Notes: a model not told the origin generated them from the letters alone. A stretch of DNA of 64,000 nucleotides from Trissonchulus latispiculum (GCA_030248195.1 JASAND010007707.1:1-64000), one strand, 5' to 3'. Shown: positions 10,330-21,966, counted from the first letter of the stretch. Made by a program: numbers and translations.

Positions 10330-13300
10330 GTAAGACATCGTTTTGTCGACAGCTCGATCTATGTACCCACTGATAGTTAAATGGTATCGTATACAGAGAC
10401 AGCACATAGGAGTTCTCCGTCTCTGCCCTTTTGAAAAACAAGTTTCAAACACTTTTAATGAGCTTCCTTTAGCTAAAACTGGTGGCAGAATGTTCCGTTA
10501 CAACGGAACTGTGGCCCTATTTTTCCGGCTGATTTTTAATCCGTTGAATCTGTTAGAGTTAATCTTTAAAGAAATAGGACCTGTGACATCACTGGAGACT
10601 ATTTTTAGGCAGTTCTTTCCAACTGGAATGCACCTCATCCGCTGCAGAAAAGTTTGAAGAGGAAGTCACATCCCTGGAATTGGTTAGCATCAGCAAGCAG
10701 GAAATATCCATTACCAAAATCACAAGTAAGACTGATTAGCTGTTGCTCATGTCAACTGCTTAACGCGACCAGCGGAAGTGGTGTATCAAGTCCACCCCCA
10801 CGGCCGCTGTCCCTTGTTGGAACGAAGCCAACCGACCGCCTAATTTTTGAACATTATTAAATTCGTGTTGAGGATATCGCTGCGCCGGCTATATCTATAT
10901 GTGCTTTCGCCAATTCTTTTCTCTACATCATTTAGGTATTATATAGCACAAAGTTTTTCTTCTGGGAACCTATATGGATCAGCAAACTTTGGCCGTAAAC
11001 TTTGTTTAAGAGCTTCTATGCTTTCAGCTGATCACAATATTCAAGTCCCTATGAGGTTTTTCAGCCAAATAAAGCGTTATTTGTTTCAGTCGAAGTCTCC
11101 ATCACCATTGTTTCATGCAGCATCACGGGTGGAGAGCTCGAGGAGTCTAAGAAGGAAGAAAGCAACATAGAGAAAGCTATTACAAAAAACACTGAAATTT
11201 CCAAGAAGGACATACAACAGATTGTAATCTTGTCATGTAAGCTTACAACCGGCTATTTACAATTTACAATCTCTTTACAATTACAATACGACACTTTCTT
11301 GTATTTACGGTACTCCAACGGGTACGACCGTACAAGGCAAGTGCAGGAGGCAGTGTTTGGAAACATGGTGGACATACAACGGCAAAATCTCTATAATGCA
11401 TCTCCCTATGGCGACAAAACGACAGCTACAATTAAAACATAACGTGATAAGAACGTATAGTAAAGCTACTTAGAATTAGAAAGTTATATATATCCAGGCT
11501 AACGCATCTTCAGTATCAACAGAAGAGATGATTAACATTTAGATTACGTTTTAAGTACTACATAGGATGCAACCTGTTCAATGCGAATTCAAATTTATAT
11601 TTCTTTTATTAATTTCATTGTCTTCACGTTACTACATGTGTTATAAATGTGTCAATATCTAAGCTGCAAATAGATTTGCTATATTTGGGTTTTAAAATTA
11701 GATCAGTAAAAACTGCAAATCAGCATCAGTTGAGTAGTATCACTTCAAACGGTTCCCTATCAAAACGTCTAAAGTCAAAACGTCTAACGTTCATAACGTC
11801 TAAACTTTCTCTCTAAACTAAACTTGGGTCTGGGCCAGTTTTCTTTTAGGTATGGGTGGCAGGGTCTTGCCAAATTTTGAATTTGAAGTTCTGGCACTGT
11901 CCCAAATATACTTCTTATTTTCTGCATTAGCTTCAGTATTCGACTAGTCATTGACTATTCACTGATTAATTACTGAATACTGTTTACTGACTGATAATTT
12001 CACAAACATGATTTTAGACGTTTTGAACGTGTGACACAATTTTAGAAAAATTAGACGTTTTGTCAGTAGACGTTTCGTCGTTAGACGTTTCGTCGGTAGA
12101 CGTTATGAACGTTAGACGTTTTGACTTTAGACGTTTTGAACGGACACCCTTCAAACGTAGACTATACAAGTGGTCATCACTGTCACCCCTTTCCAGTATG
12201 CATTTGCGAAGGCGGAAATTTCTGTGGTCTTGATTATTTACATCACTTTTTAGGACCTTTTTAGGAAAGCAGAGTGGAGTGGAGTAGAGTGCGAGTACCT
12301 CGTTTAACTCGCCTAAGCTTGACATTTTCTCTTTTAACACTTTAACTTGTTTAACTTTGTTAAACTGCGTCCTAAGAAGGCCCTTAGAAAGAAGATGTGA
12401 ATACCTGCCAGTATAAAATAAACTTTCTGCATTTACCATTCAAGCGCTAAACGCTCCAATCTCTGACGCAACCAGAAGCAGAACCTTCAATTCATTTTTT
12501 CGAAGTATTACAGAAAATTAGAGGAGTTGGCGAACAGTTTGACTGCACTGAGCATATGTGGCTTGGCATTAACTTATTTTATGTTTTATTGTTTTATATC
12601 TATATCTTGTGTTTAGCAACGAGTTTTGAAATTAGATTCTCCAGCCAAAGCAGTTTGACAATTTTCCAAGAATCATTTTCCTCTGTTACGATTGTAACTG
12701 TGAGCGGGCAAGAGTGTTCCATTTCCAGTGTCAGCGAAGGCAAGACTTTAAGATGTTAATGTATTATATATTTAGTAAGCTTCAGCTAGTGGCGTTTTTC
12801 CTATCTATTAGTTCATTAGTTAGCTATGACAGAATAACAACGATGTTGCAACTGTAGTATACGATGTTGCATTGCCAATAGCTGTAATGTGCAGCATAAA
12901 AATAAGTTAAAATGTAATGTACCTATTCGTGAACTGATGTGCATGTTTGACTATGCTCTGAAAAAAACCATACTGCAGTACAGCTTCAAATCTCAAGGTG
13001 CACATAAAAGCTATGGCTTGTTTTGCGTTAATATTGCTATTACTCTTTGTAGAAAAGGAAAGCTCGGTACAGTCCGAATGCTCCATCGAAGGCGCTACAC
13101 TGGAGCAGTCCAAAAAAGAGGAAAAGAAGATTATCTCGTCAATTACCAAGTCAACGTCGATCAAAAAGTCGGAAATACAAGAAGTTATTATCACATCTTG
13201 TAAGTTTTGAAGGTTTAATTGCAGTTAAGAATTTCCTCACCTTCAATATTGTGCAAGAAAAATTTACTATGATGTACGATAGCTAATGAACTATTTAAAA

Positions 13301-16300
13301 TTGCAAGGAGTATCTCAGAATCTCCAATAGTTCTGTTCACTGGGCGATTTGTGTATCTTTCCCGTCTTAGCAGCTTACCAAGCTCAAAAGCCGGATGTTG
13401 TTGCGGTAGATCATTTCCGATTACAGCACTTACAATTTATCAGCACGCCGGCATTTCGTATATCAGGTTGCTGTAATTACAGTCATATCTGTGACTCTCT
13501 ATATGTGACTTGTCACTAGAATGAGCTTCAAGCAGTACGCCAAATAACAATGGATAACAACAACAATAACAATAACTAAAGTACGCAGAAAGGATCCTAA
13601 ATAAATTACCTAACTGCAGAACTTAAATAACTCTACTACTATTGACTATCAACGTAATGGAAGCCAAACACCTGGGGGGCGCTTCAAAGGACGTGCCCAA
13701 GCTTAGGAGCGCTCGTAATTCGAGCTTAGGAGCAGGCTAAGGTAGCATGTTTTGAAACGCTTTCCCTCCTGTTTTGGTTACGTTTCATTTGTTTCTACTG
13801 TTTCTACATTTCAGCTACTACGTTTATCATAATATTCAGCAGCAAATCAAGTCAGTCAACCTTTTCCGAATCCTATGAGAAGGTTACAATCAAAACTGTT
13901 AGCGGAGAGTCTGCAACCATTACTCAGGTGGAAGGTAATAGTTTGTTAATACTTAATTTTGCCCCATCAAGCATGATATGTGTTGATACCTGTTTGCCAC
14001 TACTTCGGTCTAAACCAAGATCTCATCTATTCTTAAATCTCTGTGTTTCTTAATTGTATTGGATTGGTTGTTACTGGGATCGGGTTGTTTTAGGCGGCGG
14101 CGACAACAGCGAAACTGACAGTACCGACTCTTCAGACAGCTCTGGAGGTTCCGACAGTACCGATGCTTCTGACGCCAGTGAAAGCTCTGACAGTACAGAT
14201 TCCTCTGACAGCAGTGATAGTTCTGACAGCTCTGACAGCTCGGACAGTCCAGATGAAAGCGAGGACAGTGAAGCTGACAAGGTCATTACCTGTAGCACCA
14301 GCACTTCTGTTCTGGAAGAAAGTAAAAAAGAAGAAAAATCATTGGAAAAACAAATAGTGAAACAATTGAGTATCAAGAAGACCGAGATCATCTCAATTGT
14401 CATAATTTCCAGTAAGTCTACTGTAATTTGATTATGCAAAGTTATGGCTAGAAGTTTACTTTGGCTAGCTTATTTTTTCAACTTATTTTTCTGTTTTCTC
14501 GATTTTTCTGTAGAAAGGAGCATAATGTGTTAAACAACTTACTACACAATAACCGTGCATTTTTTGGTTTGGTTTGCGTACTTTTTAAAGAACAAGGATT
14601 TACAATACATAATGCTAGAATTGTTTGATCATTTACTTAATTTGTTCAACATTTACAGGCAGCTCCTTCCAAATCGAATGCAGCTCTTCAGCCGCCGAAA
14701 CATTCGAACAAGAGTTTTCGTCCTTGGAATTGGTCAGTGTCAGCGGAGAGGAAATTTCAATAACTGAAATAACCGGTAATTGAACGGCAAAAATAACCAA
14801 ATATAAACTGAGCGGATGGCATGCAAAACAGGGTATTGCATGTCTTGGAACAAAAACAGAAAATTGTTTGTTTGAGCTAAGCTAAGTTATTACCTGCTTT
14901 TCATGTTTCTGATTTAATTTGCCAATTTACCGCGACAAGCTTTTCTTCTGCATATTTGAATTAACAACAGTAATTACAACGACAGTGTAAAAATATAGCT
15001 AACCAAAACCTAAACCTGTGTTTTAATTTCAGTTGAAGTCAGCATTACCATTCTGTCATGCAGTGTCCAAGGTGCCGAGCTGGAAGAATCCAAAAAGGAA
15101 GAAAGCAATATTCAAAAGGCTATTGTTAAAAGCACCGAACTGTCCTCAAAAGACATTGAACAAATTGTAGTCTTGTCCTGTAAGTGTTTATTACAAATAT
15201 TACAAATTATTGACAAATTCTCAACATATTGTACATTTTAATAGGTTTTGCGCACAATCGTGAACTAAATATTGTTATTATTCAATAGTGGATTGAATTA
15301 GTCATGCGAGATTTGAGCTTAGTTGCAAGTCAATGAAATTTGTAAGATAATTGCGCTTTTAGCATCAAGCTTTGAAATCCAATTCTCCAGCCACAGCAGC
15401 TTATCGATTTTCCAAGAATCATTTTCGTCCATCACAATTACTACCGTCAGTCGTGAAGAGTGCACCATCTCTAGTGTGAGCGAAGGTAAGTTTTCAAGTT
15501 ATAAATACATTTGCAATTTACAAATACAAATATATTAATTAATATATACTTGAGGTTGGGTTACGTCCCATTTTCGCCATTAAGGAGGTGGCCAGTGACA
15601 TTGCATAGATCTTCTTCTGGACAGTATAATAGTCTTATCCTATTATTTTAGAGAAACAGAGCTCCTTGCAATCAGAATGCTCAGTAGAAGGTGCCACCTT
15701 GGAACAATCGTCGAAAGAAGAAAAAAGCATAATTTCCTCAATCACCAAATCCACTACCATAAAACGATCAGAGATTAAGGAAGTCATAGTAACTTCTTGT
15801 AAGTACATTTCCGTTGGCGACTGCTTACAAAATCAAGCTGCTGGCTTGGTATACATAAGATGTGAGCATTCCAGCTGAAAGTACACAGTGGTGGTTCAGT
15901 TTTGCTTGTTTTGAGCTTAAAAACCATTTCTTAAAAGTGTTCAAACTTGTCTGGTCTAAAATGCTCAGCCTAGTGCGTAAAGGCCCGGCGACATTGGGTT
16001 GCCGCCAGGCCTCCGGCCAGCAACCGCTATTTGCAAATAAACAATGACAAATTTACAATTTAAAGCAACTAAGCTGAAACGAACTCCAAAATGGCCGTCC
16101 GGACAACGCCACCTGCCGGTTTACGGGCCTACCGACCTTCCGCCGGCTTCGTCGGTGGACGGCCGGTGAAGCCCCGTCCGGCCTTACATACTAGCTCAGC
16201 TTGAGAAACAGTTTAGAACAATACTAAATAGTCGTGAAACCTTAACAAATTTTAATCTGTTAGCTCTTCCATCCTGCACAGTAAATCCCTCAGGGATATA

Positions 16301-19300
16301 GGGCTATATGCTAGCTATATGCTAGCTAGCTATATGCTAGCCCTCAGGGCTATATGCTAGCATAAGCTCTTCAGGTGCATCACGATATAAAAACAAGAAC
16401 AACTTGTTGAGATTGAATAACTAATATAAGAATTATATAGTATAATCGATTATCTCAAAACTCGAGTCAAAATTGATGGTCAAGTCTCGCCAAAATTAGA
16501 AATTTTAAGTAAGTATTTTTTCGAAGGTGGCAATCATTTTGAATGTCGATTACTTGGGTTTGTTTTCTTGGAACTTAATTGAAAGTGGGTTATAGACGCA
16601 TTGTTGGCGTCAATAAAGGATTTGCGTTCGACCATGAAGGTGGTAACACCAACCGTAAAATATAAGCAGTTTCTAATTATCAATATTTATATTCTGAATT
16701 AATTCACATTTGACTTTTTTAAAGATAGATGAACTAGAAACGGCAATCTGTTATGTAAACCATATAACTCAATCAGGTCTTCTAATTTGTGTTCCTTGGA
16801 TTTAGCGTCTACATTTATCATCATCTTCACCAGCAAATCAAGTCAGTCCACATTTTCCGAATCATATGAAGAAGTCACCATTAAAACAGTCAGCGGCCAA
16901 TCTGCAACTATTTCCGAAGTACAAGGTGGGAATATTATTTTGAAATGTTGAAATCAATACATTCAGTTTCTAAATCGTTAAAGAACTCGGAAATTTTGAG
17001 CTAAACTGTGATGACATAAGTCATTTCGTGATATCAGCAATAGTAGAAAGGTTTGTGCCCTTTAGATAAAAATTATTAGACATTACAGGAACGCAAGTGC
17101 GATCATAGTTACTGCTTGACGTAAGTCAGGAAAAAGAAACTCACGTTCCCCTTGTCATAAACCATGTAAATATGAAGTAGTAGAGTGTGGATCTGTATGA
17201 ATTGATGCTGATATCAATTAAAGTGATAAGGGTATTTACATGTATTGTCTTAAGATAAGTCAAAACTTTCTGACTAGAAGAACTCAGTCTCATGATTCTT
17301 GGTTTCGAATGCCAGAAAACGTCCAAAATAAAACGAAATCATCAGCTGGTAGATGCCGACACTAATTGTCAAACATTTTAAGCACAGTATGCCTTATACA
17401 AAATCACTTTTTGAACATTGAAAACAACCTTAAGCTTAAATTAAAACCTTAGCTTAAAATTAAGCTGACCCTACCCTGTTATTCAGACATGTGCAGAAGG
17501 GGAAATTCCTGGGGAGGGGTGAGCCGGCGGCCGAAGGCAGCCGGAAAACCGGTTTTTTTTCCGTTTTCTTGACCAAAAAACCGGAAAAATCCGGATTCTG
17601 GGGGGTGAGGTCCAGGTCTGGGAGGGGGTGAAACCCCCCCCCCCAACTCCCCCAAGCACATGTATGCTGTTATTACACATCTTCAAAAAGTAATAGTTTA
17701 TTTATGGCTCTTATTCAAATATTTGTTATTATTTAATTCTTTGTTATTTATTGAAGGAGGCGAAGAAAGTAGCAGCAGTGACAGCTCTAGTTCTGCTGGA
17801 TCTGACAGCACGGATGCTTCAGAAAGCAGTGGAAGTTCTGACAGTTCTGACAGTTCTGACAGCTCTGACAGTTCTGGCAGCTCTGACAGTTCCGGCAGCT
17901 CTGACAGCCCTGACAGCAGCGATGGAAGCTCTGATAGCGCATCCGGTAACTGAAATTAACTAATTAACTAAAACCTAATTAATTAACTAATAAACTAATT
18001 AACTATCAGCGTAACTTAGATATTTCTCTTTTGGCATTAGATAGTATTGTTGCCCAGGAAGTACACTTCTAACTTCTACAGTTTCTCACTAATTCAAAGA
18101 GTTAAGTTTCTGCTGGAAATATTTTTTGCGTTTATTTCGTGATTTTTGTTTTTAGAAGGCGAAGCATATACATGCACGGTGGAAGGCGGAAGTCTAACAA
18201 AATCTGAGACAGAAGAACGGAACATTGAAATTGCTATAATCTTTTCTTTATCAATTACAAGGGAAAGCATCATCGAGGTTTCTGTGATATCATGTAAGGC
18301 GGTTTGTATTTAAAGTGTTTTGAGGAAATGGCAGATAATATTCTTATTAAATTTGACTTTTGGCTGAATTTAATGAAACACAGAACCCAAAACTATAAGC
18401 AGAAGCAGATCTTGGAATGACTTGATAGGTCAAATTTGGCAGAAACTTGTGGATACCAGTTTTGTGTATCGCTTTTGGCCATCTGGGAGAAACATAGCGT
18501 AGAGGAACGTGTAATCGAAACAGAAGCTTTGACACCTTTTCCACTTAAATGTTTCCTTACGTATCCCACTTTATAGCTATTGCCACATTACTGACATTAA
18601 AACTCTAAAACTCTTACATCGTTTTTTTTAAATTTAGCATCGCAATTTGTGATTATACTTACGGAAGAATCCACCAGTGTCTTTGAAAGCAAGTATGAAT
18701 CAGTAGTCATCAGAACCGAAACGAAAGAAACTGTCACAATCTCGGAAATTCAAGAAGGAGGTAATCTGCTGTTAATTCGTGCTTTTTCCTGCCATGCCCG
18801 TAAGAATGTGAGATGTTACATTACACATTACACACAACATTCATAAAGTATGTTGTTGTCGAAGCCAAGTCACGCCTGTTCAATAGAGACAAGCCGTAAA
18901 CGGCTTTAGTACTCCTAGTTGCATTACTTTCCAATTTTATTTTGATGAATTTTTGCAATTTTTGCAATTTGTCCAATATTACAGGATCTCCTGCTGAAGA
19001 AGAAGAAGAAGAAGAAGAAGAAGAAGAAGAGACCGAAGGTGCCAGCGATCAGCCTGAGGAAGGTCCCACCACACTGGCAAATCCTCACAACAATCCATTT
19101 GTTGATCTATTCAATGAACAGATTGCTGAAGATGCTGCTTCTGAGCCCCCTAGTTCTGATGCCAGTGAAAGCTCAGATGGATCTGAACCTACCGAGGGAT
19201 CTGAACCTACCGAGGGATCTGAGCCGACTGAGGGATCGGAGGCAACCGAAGGAAGCGAGCCGACCGAAGGGAGTGAGGGAACAGAAGGAGCTGAGGAAGA

Positions 19301-21802
19301 TGAGGAGTCTGATGCTCCCAGTCAAAGTGGTTCAGGAAATGGTAAGGGTGAAAACTACCAGAATAGAACCACATAATGTGCGCAATTAGGGTTATTATGT
19401 AGCACTCTTTCTCTCTCTCTCATATATGGACACTAGCTTAGGACGGACACCATTTCATTGTATTCGTAAAAACTAAGTCAGTGATTGGTCGTTTGAAATA
19501 ATTTTTGCACCAGCTGAAAGAGCAAAACAAATTCTATTGGTTGGGAAAATTTCACCAATAGCCGCCTAGAGCTTCTCCAGTGGCGCTTATTTATGTATGT
19601 TTATTGAAAATTTCTAGTTAATTGCGTGTATATTTGAAACATACTACTGTAGCTTGTTTGAGTTTTTCGTCTTCAACTTTTTTAGAAAATGCGGTGAGCG
19701 TTCAAATATCCGGAGGTGAACTACAACAAACTGAAGAAGAAACTGAATTCGTCTCACTGCAGGTCATTTGGCTTCTGAGAATATCTCGCTCAATTGTAGA
19801 GAGCTTCACAATCACTTCTTGTAAGTACACCTATTTATCCATACAGCCATTGGTCACATTTTCCTACATAACTGCTTCGTAGTTTAAAATACAAAAATAA
19901 ATCTGCATAGTCTGCGAAATCATTTAGCGCATATGTTAGGATAGTTCTAAATAAATTTCATTTGCCCTGTTTATAGATTTGTGTAAGGGAAGGAGGCATT
20001 AGGGAAAGATTGCTAAGCCTGACATGAGAGTTCAGCTGATGGCCCTGTGGTGTAGTCATTAGCGCGTCTGTCCCGAGATCAGAAGGGCCATAGTTCTAAC
20101 CCCGGCTGGGCCAATTCTTTACTTTCAGGTCTGAATTCAAAACTGAAACTCCCACTTAGGTCCTGGTTTCGTTGGTACGAGGTTGCCTAACTCCTCCCGT
20201 CTTGGGCTTATCCTCGGTTTCTTCTTGGTCGACCGTCAGCCCCCGCTACATTTTAATTGAATATTGCTTTAAGTTTTAACAGTATCAATAACAGTTCAAC
20301 TTTGTTATTCTTTTGGTTTTCAGCTACTTCCTTTGAAATAGTTATCCAGGAGGAATATTCCCAGATCATTCAGGAAGGCGTTCAGAAACGACTTGAATCA
20401 GCTCCATCTCCACTAACCTTTACCAATCTGGCAGGAGAAGAGTGCCAAATTGAATCGGCCTCTGGAGGTGGTGATTCCCCACCAGCTAGGTAATTGTCTC
20501 ATTTTAAACCAACTTTACTATGGTTAGGGTACTTAACTTAACTTGACTAAATCTGGTACTCATAAGTTTAAACGTCTGTAGCTGACAGTTAGTCTAAGAG
20601 CAATTGTGAACAAATGGTAAACGTTATCTGGAGGATGGAGTTGGCATTAAAACCTACATTTTTCTATTTTTCTCATGTCCTGTCCACTAGCTGATTCAGG
20701 ACTTCAGGGCAATCTGAAGAACAGATCGTAACATTTACAACGATCAGAACCTGTTCAAAATGCGATTAAACTTGATGCTGAATGACTTTCTAGTTAAGGC
20801 AAAGCTATAGTTAAAAAATAAACTTTATAGCAGAGCTTAAAATTGGTAAATTTAAACTGGTACTGGATTTTGTACGTGGGACAGTAACCCATTAGAACAA
20901 TTGTCCCCGATTCAACTTGTAATCCGATCTAACCAACGGCCACGGTCAAGCATAGTATAATATGACGCTAAACATGTACCGGAGGATATAGGCGTGTTCC
21001 CCGCCAGAACGACAAATTTCCGCAATCTTCCTAATTTTCAGATTTTGCTGCCATCCCCCCCGGTTTTTGGCCAAAAAGTGGCCAAAACTAGAGGCAAAAA
21101 TCGAAAATTTAGGGAGTTCTCGGCAATTTTGGCTGCCTCCCTCTCTCCCCGTTGGACCCGCCTAACCCCAGATATTTTTCCCCAGCCACACCTATGCCCG
21201 AGGGTACAACTTTTCTTACTGACGACTATACTTTTTGAACAACTTACTGAAATAGGACTATTGTAAGTCTATATAAGCATTACCACATTATAAACTTATA
21301 TAAGCATACCGTATACGACATCAGAGTACGCCACTGACGGGCACTGTCTCTGTTACTAAAATTAAATGTTCCCTATTCAAATCAAAAGCTAGTGCCCCCC
21401 ACAAATAAATGCCTGATTGGAACGGGGGATTTGCCCGCTCGCTCCTACGTTTAGGATTTGTGTTTAATCTTTGTCCGCTTCGAGCTTCAGCTCGCAAGCA
21501 TAGCAAATTAGTCTAGTTTGTTTACTAGTGTCCAATTAGAGTGAGAGGTGGGCAACTGTTAGCATGACGAAGCGTAGCCTTGCTCCGAAAACAGCAAGCA
21601 TATCTCGTGGCAAACTGTTATCGATTATCTGGACATGCTACTAGGGATCGAACGAACGGCTGTGCTGAACTAGAGCTTGAAATCTCAGAAGTAACTTGCA
21701 CTAATATTGAACCAATTTACTCCTGCCACGAATTTAGTTTAATTCACAAACTAAATGTAACTACTGTTTTGTTTTAGACGTCGACGATGGATTGGAGCCT
21801 AA
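9852..21802 (+). CDS. Gene 1: large modular secreted protein with alternating A and B modules (19 exons)
   Basis: My model joins 9852-10329, 10609-10725, 11090-11236, 12617-12739, 13053-13199, 13815-13934, 14094-14411, 14659-14775, 15033-15179, 15363-15485, 15652-15798, 16806-16925, 17757-17945, 18156-18293, 18638-18760, 18985-19341, 19686-19820, 20324-20489 and 21778-21802. The total is 3237 nt, 1078 residues plus stop, with no frame break. All internal introns are phase 1 except the last (phase 2). A signal peptide is followed by low-complexity linkers and eight A-B module pairs. A modules carry a C-[ST]-x-x-G-[AG]-x-L core, then a Glu/Lys-rich segment likely to be helical, then a strand ending in [IV]-x-x-S. 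B modules start S-[TS]-[ST]-F and end in SGEEC-like strands. No transmembrane segment is seen after the signal peptide, so the product is probably secreted. I do not recognise the family. Gene 2 (24564-55727) is a paralogue. The existence of the gene is very likely; single exon borders could shift. Confidence 0.88.
10609..13934 (+). other. Gene 1 exons 2-6: modules B, A, B, A, B
   Basis: Exon 2 (10609-10725, 39 residues, begins SSSFQLEC) is the variant B that always follows a first-type A. Exon 3 (11090-11236, 49) has SCSITGGELEESKKEES. Exon 4 (12617-12739, 41) has SFEIRFSS and GQECSISSVSE; its donor is GC (AAG/GCAAGA). Exon 5 (13053-13199, 49) has ECSIEGATLEQSKKEE. Exon 6 (13815-13934, 40) has TFIIIFSSKSSQS and SGESATITQVE, with Ser in place of the usual B cysteine. 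Every exon starts and ends in phase 1. Confidence 0.87.
11751..12148. mobile_element. 398-bp MITE with inverted repeats and 8-bp target duplication in intron 3 of gene 1
   Basis: CTTCAAAC flanks the element at 11743-11750 and 12149-12156. Inside, AAAACGTCTAAAGTCAAAAC and more of the same word at the left are mirrored at the right over about 44 bp. ACGTCTA/TAGACGT words are reiterated several times near both ends. No transposase is present. An 8-bp duplication suits the hAT superfamily but also others. Confidence 0.8.
14094..14411 (+). other. Gene 1 exon 7: Asp-Ser-Ser linker plus first-type A module
   Basis: Residues 378-483. About 60 residues of DSS/DSSDS repeats with occasional Thr, Gly and Glu are followed by an A module starting VITCSTSTSVLEES. 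That module closely matches the exon 1 module (LEKQIVKQL, KKTEIISI). The exon therefore restarts the module order of exon 1 with a different linker, pointing to an internal duplication of the exon 1-6 block. Confidence 0.88.
14659..16925 (+). other. Gene 1 exons 8-12: modules B, A, B, A, B (second cycle)
   Basis: Exons 14659-14775, 15033-15179, 15363-15485, 15652-15798 and 16806-16925 have lengths 117, 147, 123, 147 and 120 nt. Those are exactly the lengths of exons 2-6, in the same order. Exon 8 begins SSSFQIEC, exon 9 has SCSVQGAELEESKKEES, exon 10 EECTISSVSE, exon 11 ECSVEGATLEQSSKEE and exon 12 SGQSATISEVQ (no Cys). The match in order, length and sequence supports block duplication of five exons. 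Confidence 0.88.
15976..16190. repeat. GC-rich inverted-repeat-like insertion in intron 11 of gene 1
   Basis: A GC-rich stretch starts near GTAAAGGCCCGGCG and ends with a CCGTCCGGCCTTAC word that is an imperfect reverse complement. It stands out from the AT-rich intron. Its ends and target duplication are uncertain. Confidence 0.4.
17487..17663. mobile_element. Short element bounded by ACATGTGC inverted ends, intron 12 of gene 1
   Basis: The stretch begins ACATGTGC and ends GCACATGT. It contains a CCGGAAAA/TTTTCCGG-rich middle and C/G runs. A relative in the opposite orientation lies at 28805-28997 with the same ends and a CCGGTTTTTTCTGATT-like middle. Confidence 0.6.
17757..18760 (+). other. 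Gene 1 exons 13-15: Ser/Asp linker, then variant A and B modules
   Basis: Exon 13 (17757-17945) codes 63 residues of SSDS/SGSSDS linker without a module. Exon 14 (18156-18293, 46 residues) is a divergent A module: YTCTVEGGSLTKSETEER, then FSLSITRESIIEVSV. Exon 15 (18638-18760, 41) is a divergent B without Cys: SQFVIILTEESTSVFES and TKETVTISEIQE. Gene 2 carries clear orthologues of exons 14 and 15 at 45956-46114 and 46298-46420, so this pair predates the gene duplication. Confidence 0.87.
18985..19341 (+). other. Gene 1 exon 16: acidic linker with EGSEPT repeats and an NPFVD motif
   Basis: Residues 852-970. A poly-Glu run coded by GAA repeats is followed by a less acidic patch containing NPHNNPFVDLFNEQIAEDA, then six- to seven-fold (GSEPTE) repeats and an Asp/Glu tail. 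The exon at 46655-46900 of gene 2 has NPFENPFVDQANENAQEA at the same place. The patch is conserved although the surrounding linker is not. Confidence 0.87.
19426..19597. repeat. Dispersed repeat, copy 1 (TATGGACACTAGCTTA)
   Basis: About 172 bp matching 61815-61988 at roughly 90 percent by eye. Both start TATGGACACTAGCTTA and contain TTCTATTGGTTGGGAAAATT. This copy lies in intron 16 of gene 1. Confidence 0.75.
19686..20489 (+). other. Gene 1 exons 17-18: last A and long B module
   Basis: Exon 17 (19686-19820, 45 residues) is an A module without Cys: VSVQISGGELQQTEEETE, then LLRISRSIVESFTI. Exon 18 (20324-20489) is a longer B (about 55 residues) with an extended middle, YSQIIQEGVQKRLES, and GEECQIES. 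It leaves phase 2, unlike every other internal exon. Gene 2 has matching exons of exactly the same lengths (135 and 166 nt). If intron 18 were retained, the frame would stop at once after PPAR. Confidence 0.85.
19981..20249 (+). repeat. SINE-like repeat with tRNA-like segment, copy in intron 17 of gene 1
   Basis: The segment matches 56597-56885 from GTAAGGGAAG, through the tRNA-like part starting near 20040 (GGCCCTGTGGTGTAGTCATT), to the body GGTCCTGGTTTCGTTGGTAC and TTCTTCTTGGTCGACC. The pol III B box is degraded (AGTTCTAACCC), so this copy is older than the one at 56657. Confidence 0.75.
20997..21210. repeat. C/G-run-rich putative MITE in intron 18 of gene 1
   Basis: It contains GGCCAAAA/TTTTGGCC words and C runs like the ACATGTGC-ended elements, but no clean ends. 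It may be an insertion that lengthened the last intron. Confidence 0.3.
21778..21802 (+). other. Gene 1 exon 19: terminal exon coding RRRRWIGA
   Basis: The acceptor TTTTAG is followed by 25 nt that complete an Arg codon and add RRRWIGA and TAA. The last exon of gene 2 (55703-55727) gives the same peptide with different third-position or synonymous codons (CGT/CGC, CGA/AGA, GCC/GCT). This supports both the exon and its reading frame. Confidence 0.75.
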
Positions 21803-21960
21803 AAACTGTTTCTTATTATTTCCCTCAAATGCTGTATCCCTTTTGCGGGACTTTGTATCTGTACTGTGGTAGCTTATATGTTGCAAATTGAAAATTGCTT
21901 CGGCAATATGAGCCAAGCCTACACAAACTGATTGTATACGGTTCTGCCAGTTTTAAACTA

Positions 21961-21966
21961 AATAAA
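21961..21966 (+). terminator. Gene 1 polyadenylation signal AATAAA
   Basis: A canonical AATAAA lies 158 bp after the gene 1 stop codon. Confidence 0.55.

Noticed and set aside
16290..16365. CTATATGCTAGC short tandem repeat as a regulatory array
   Set aside because: Only a few imperfect copies inside an intron; more likely local slippage.
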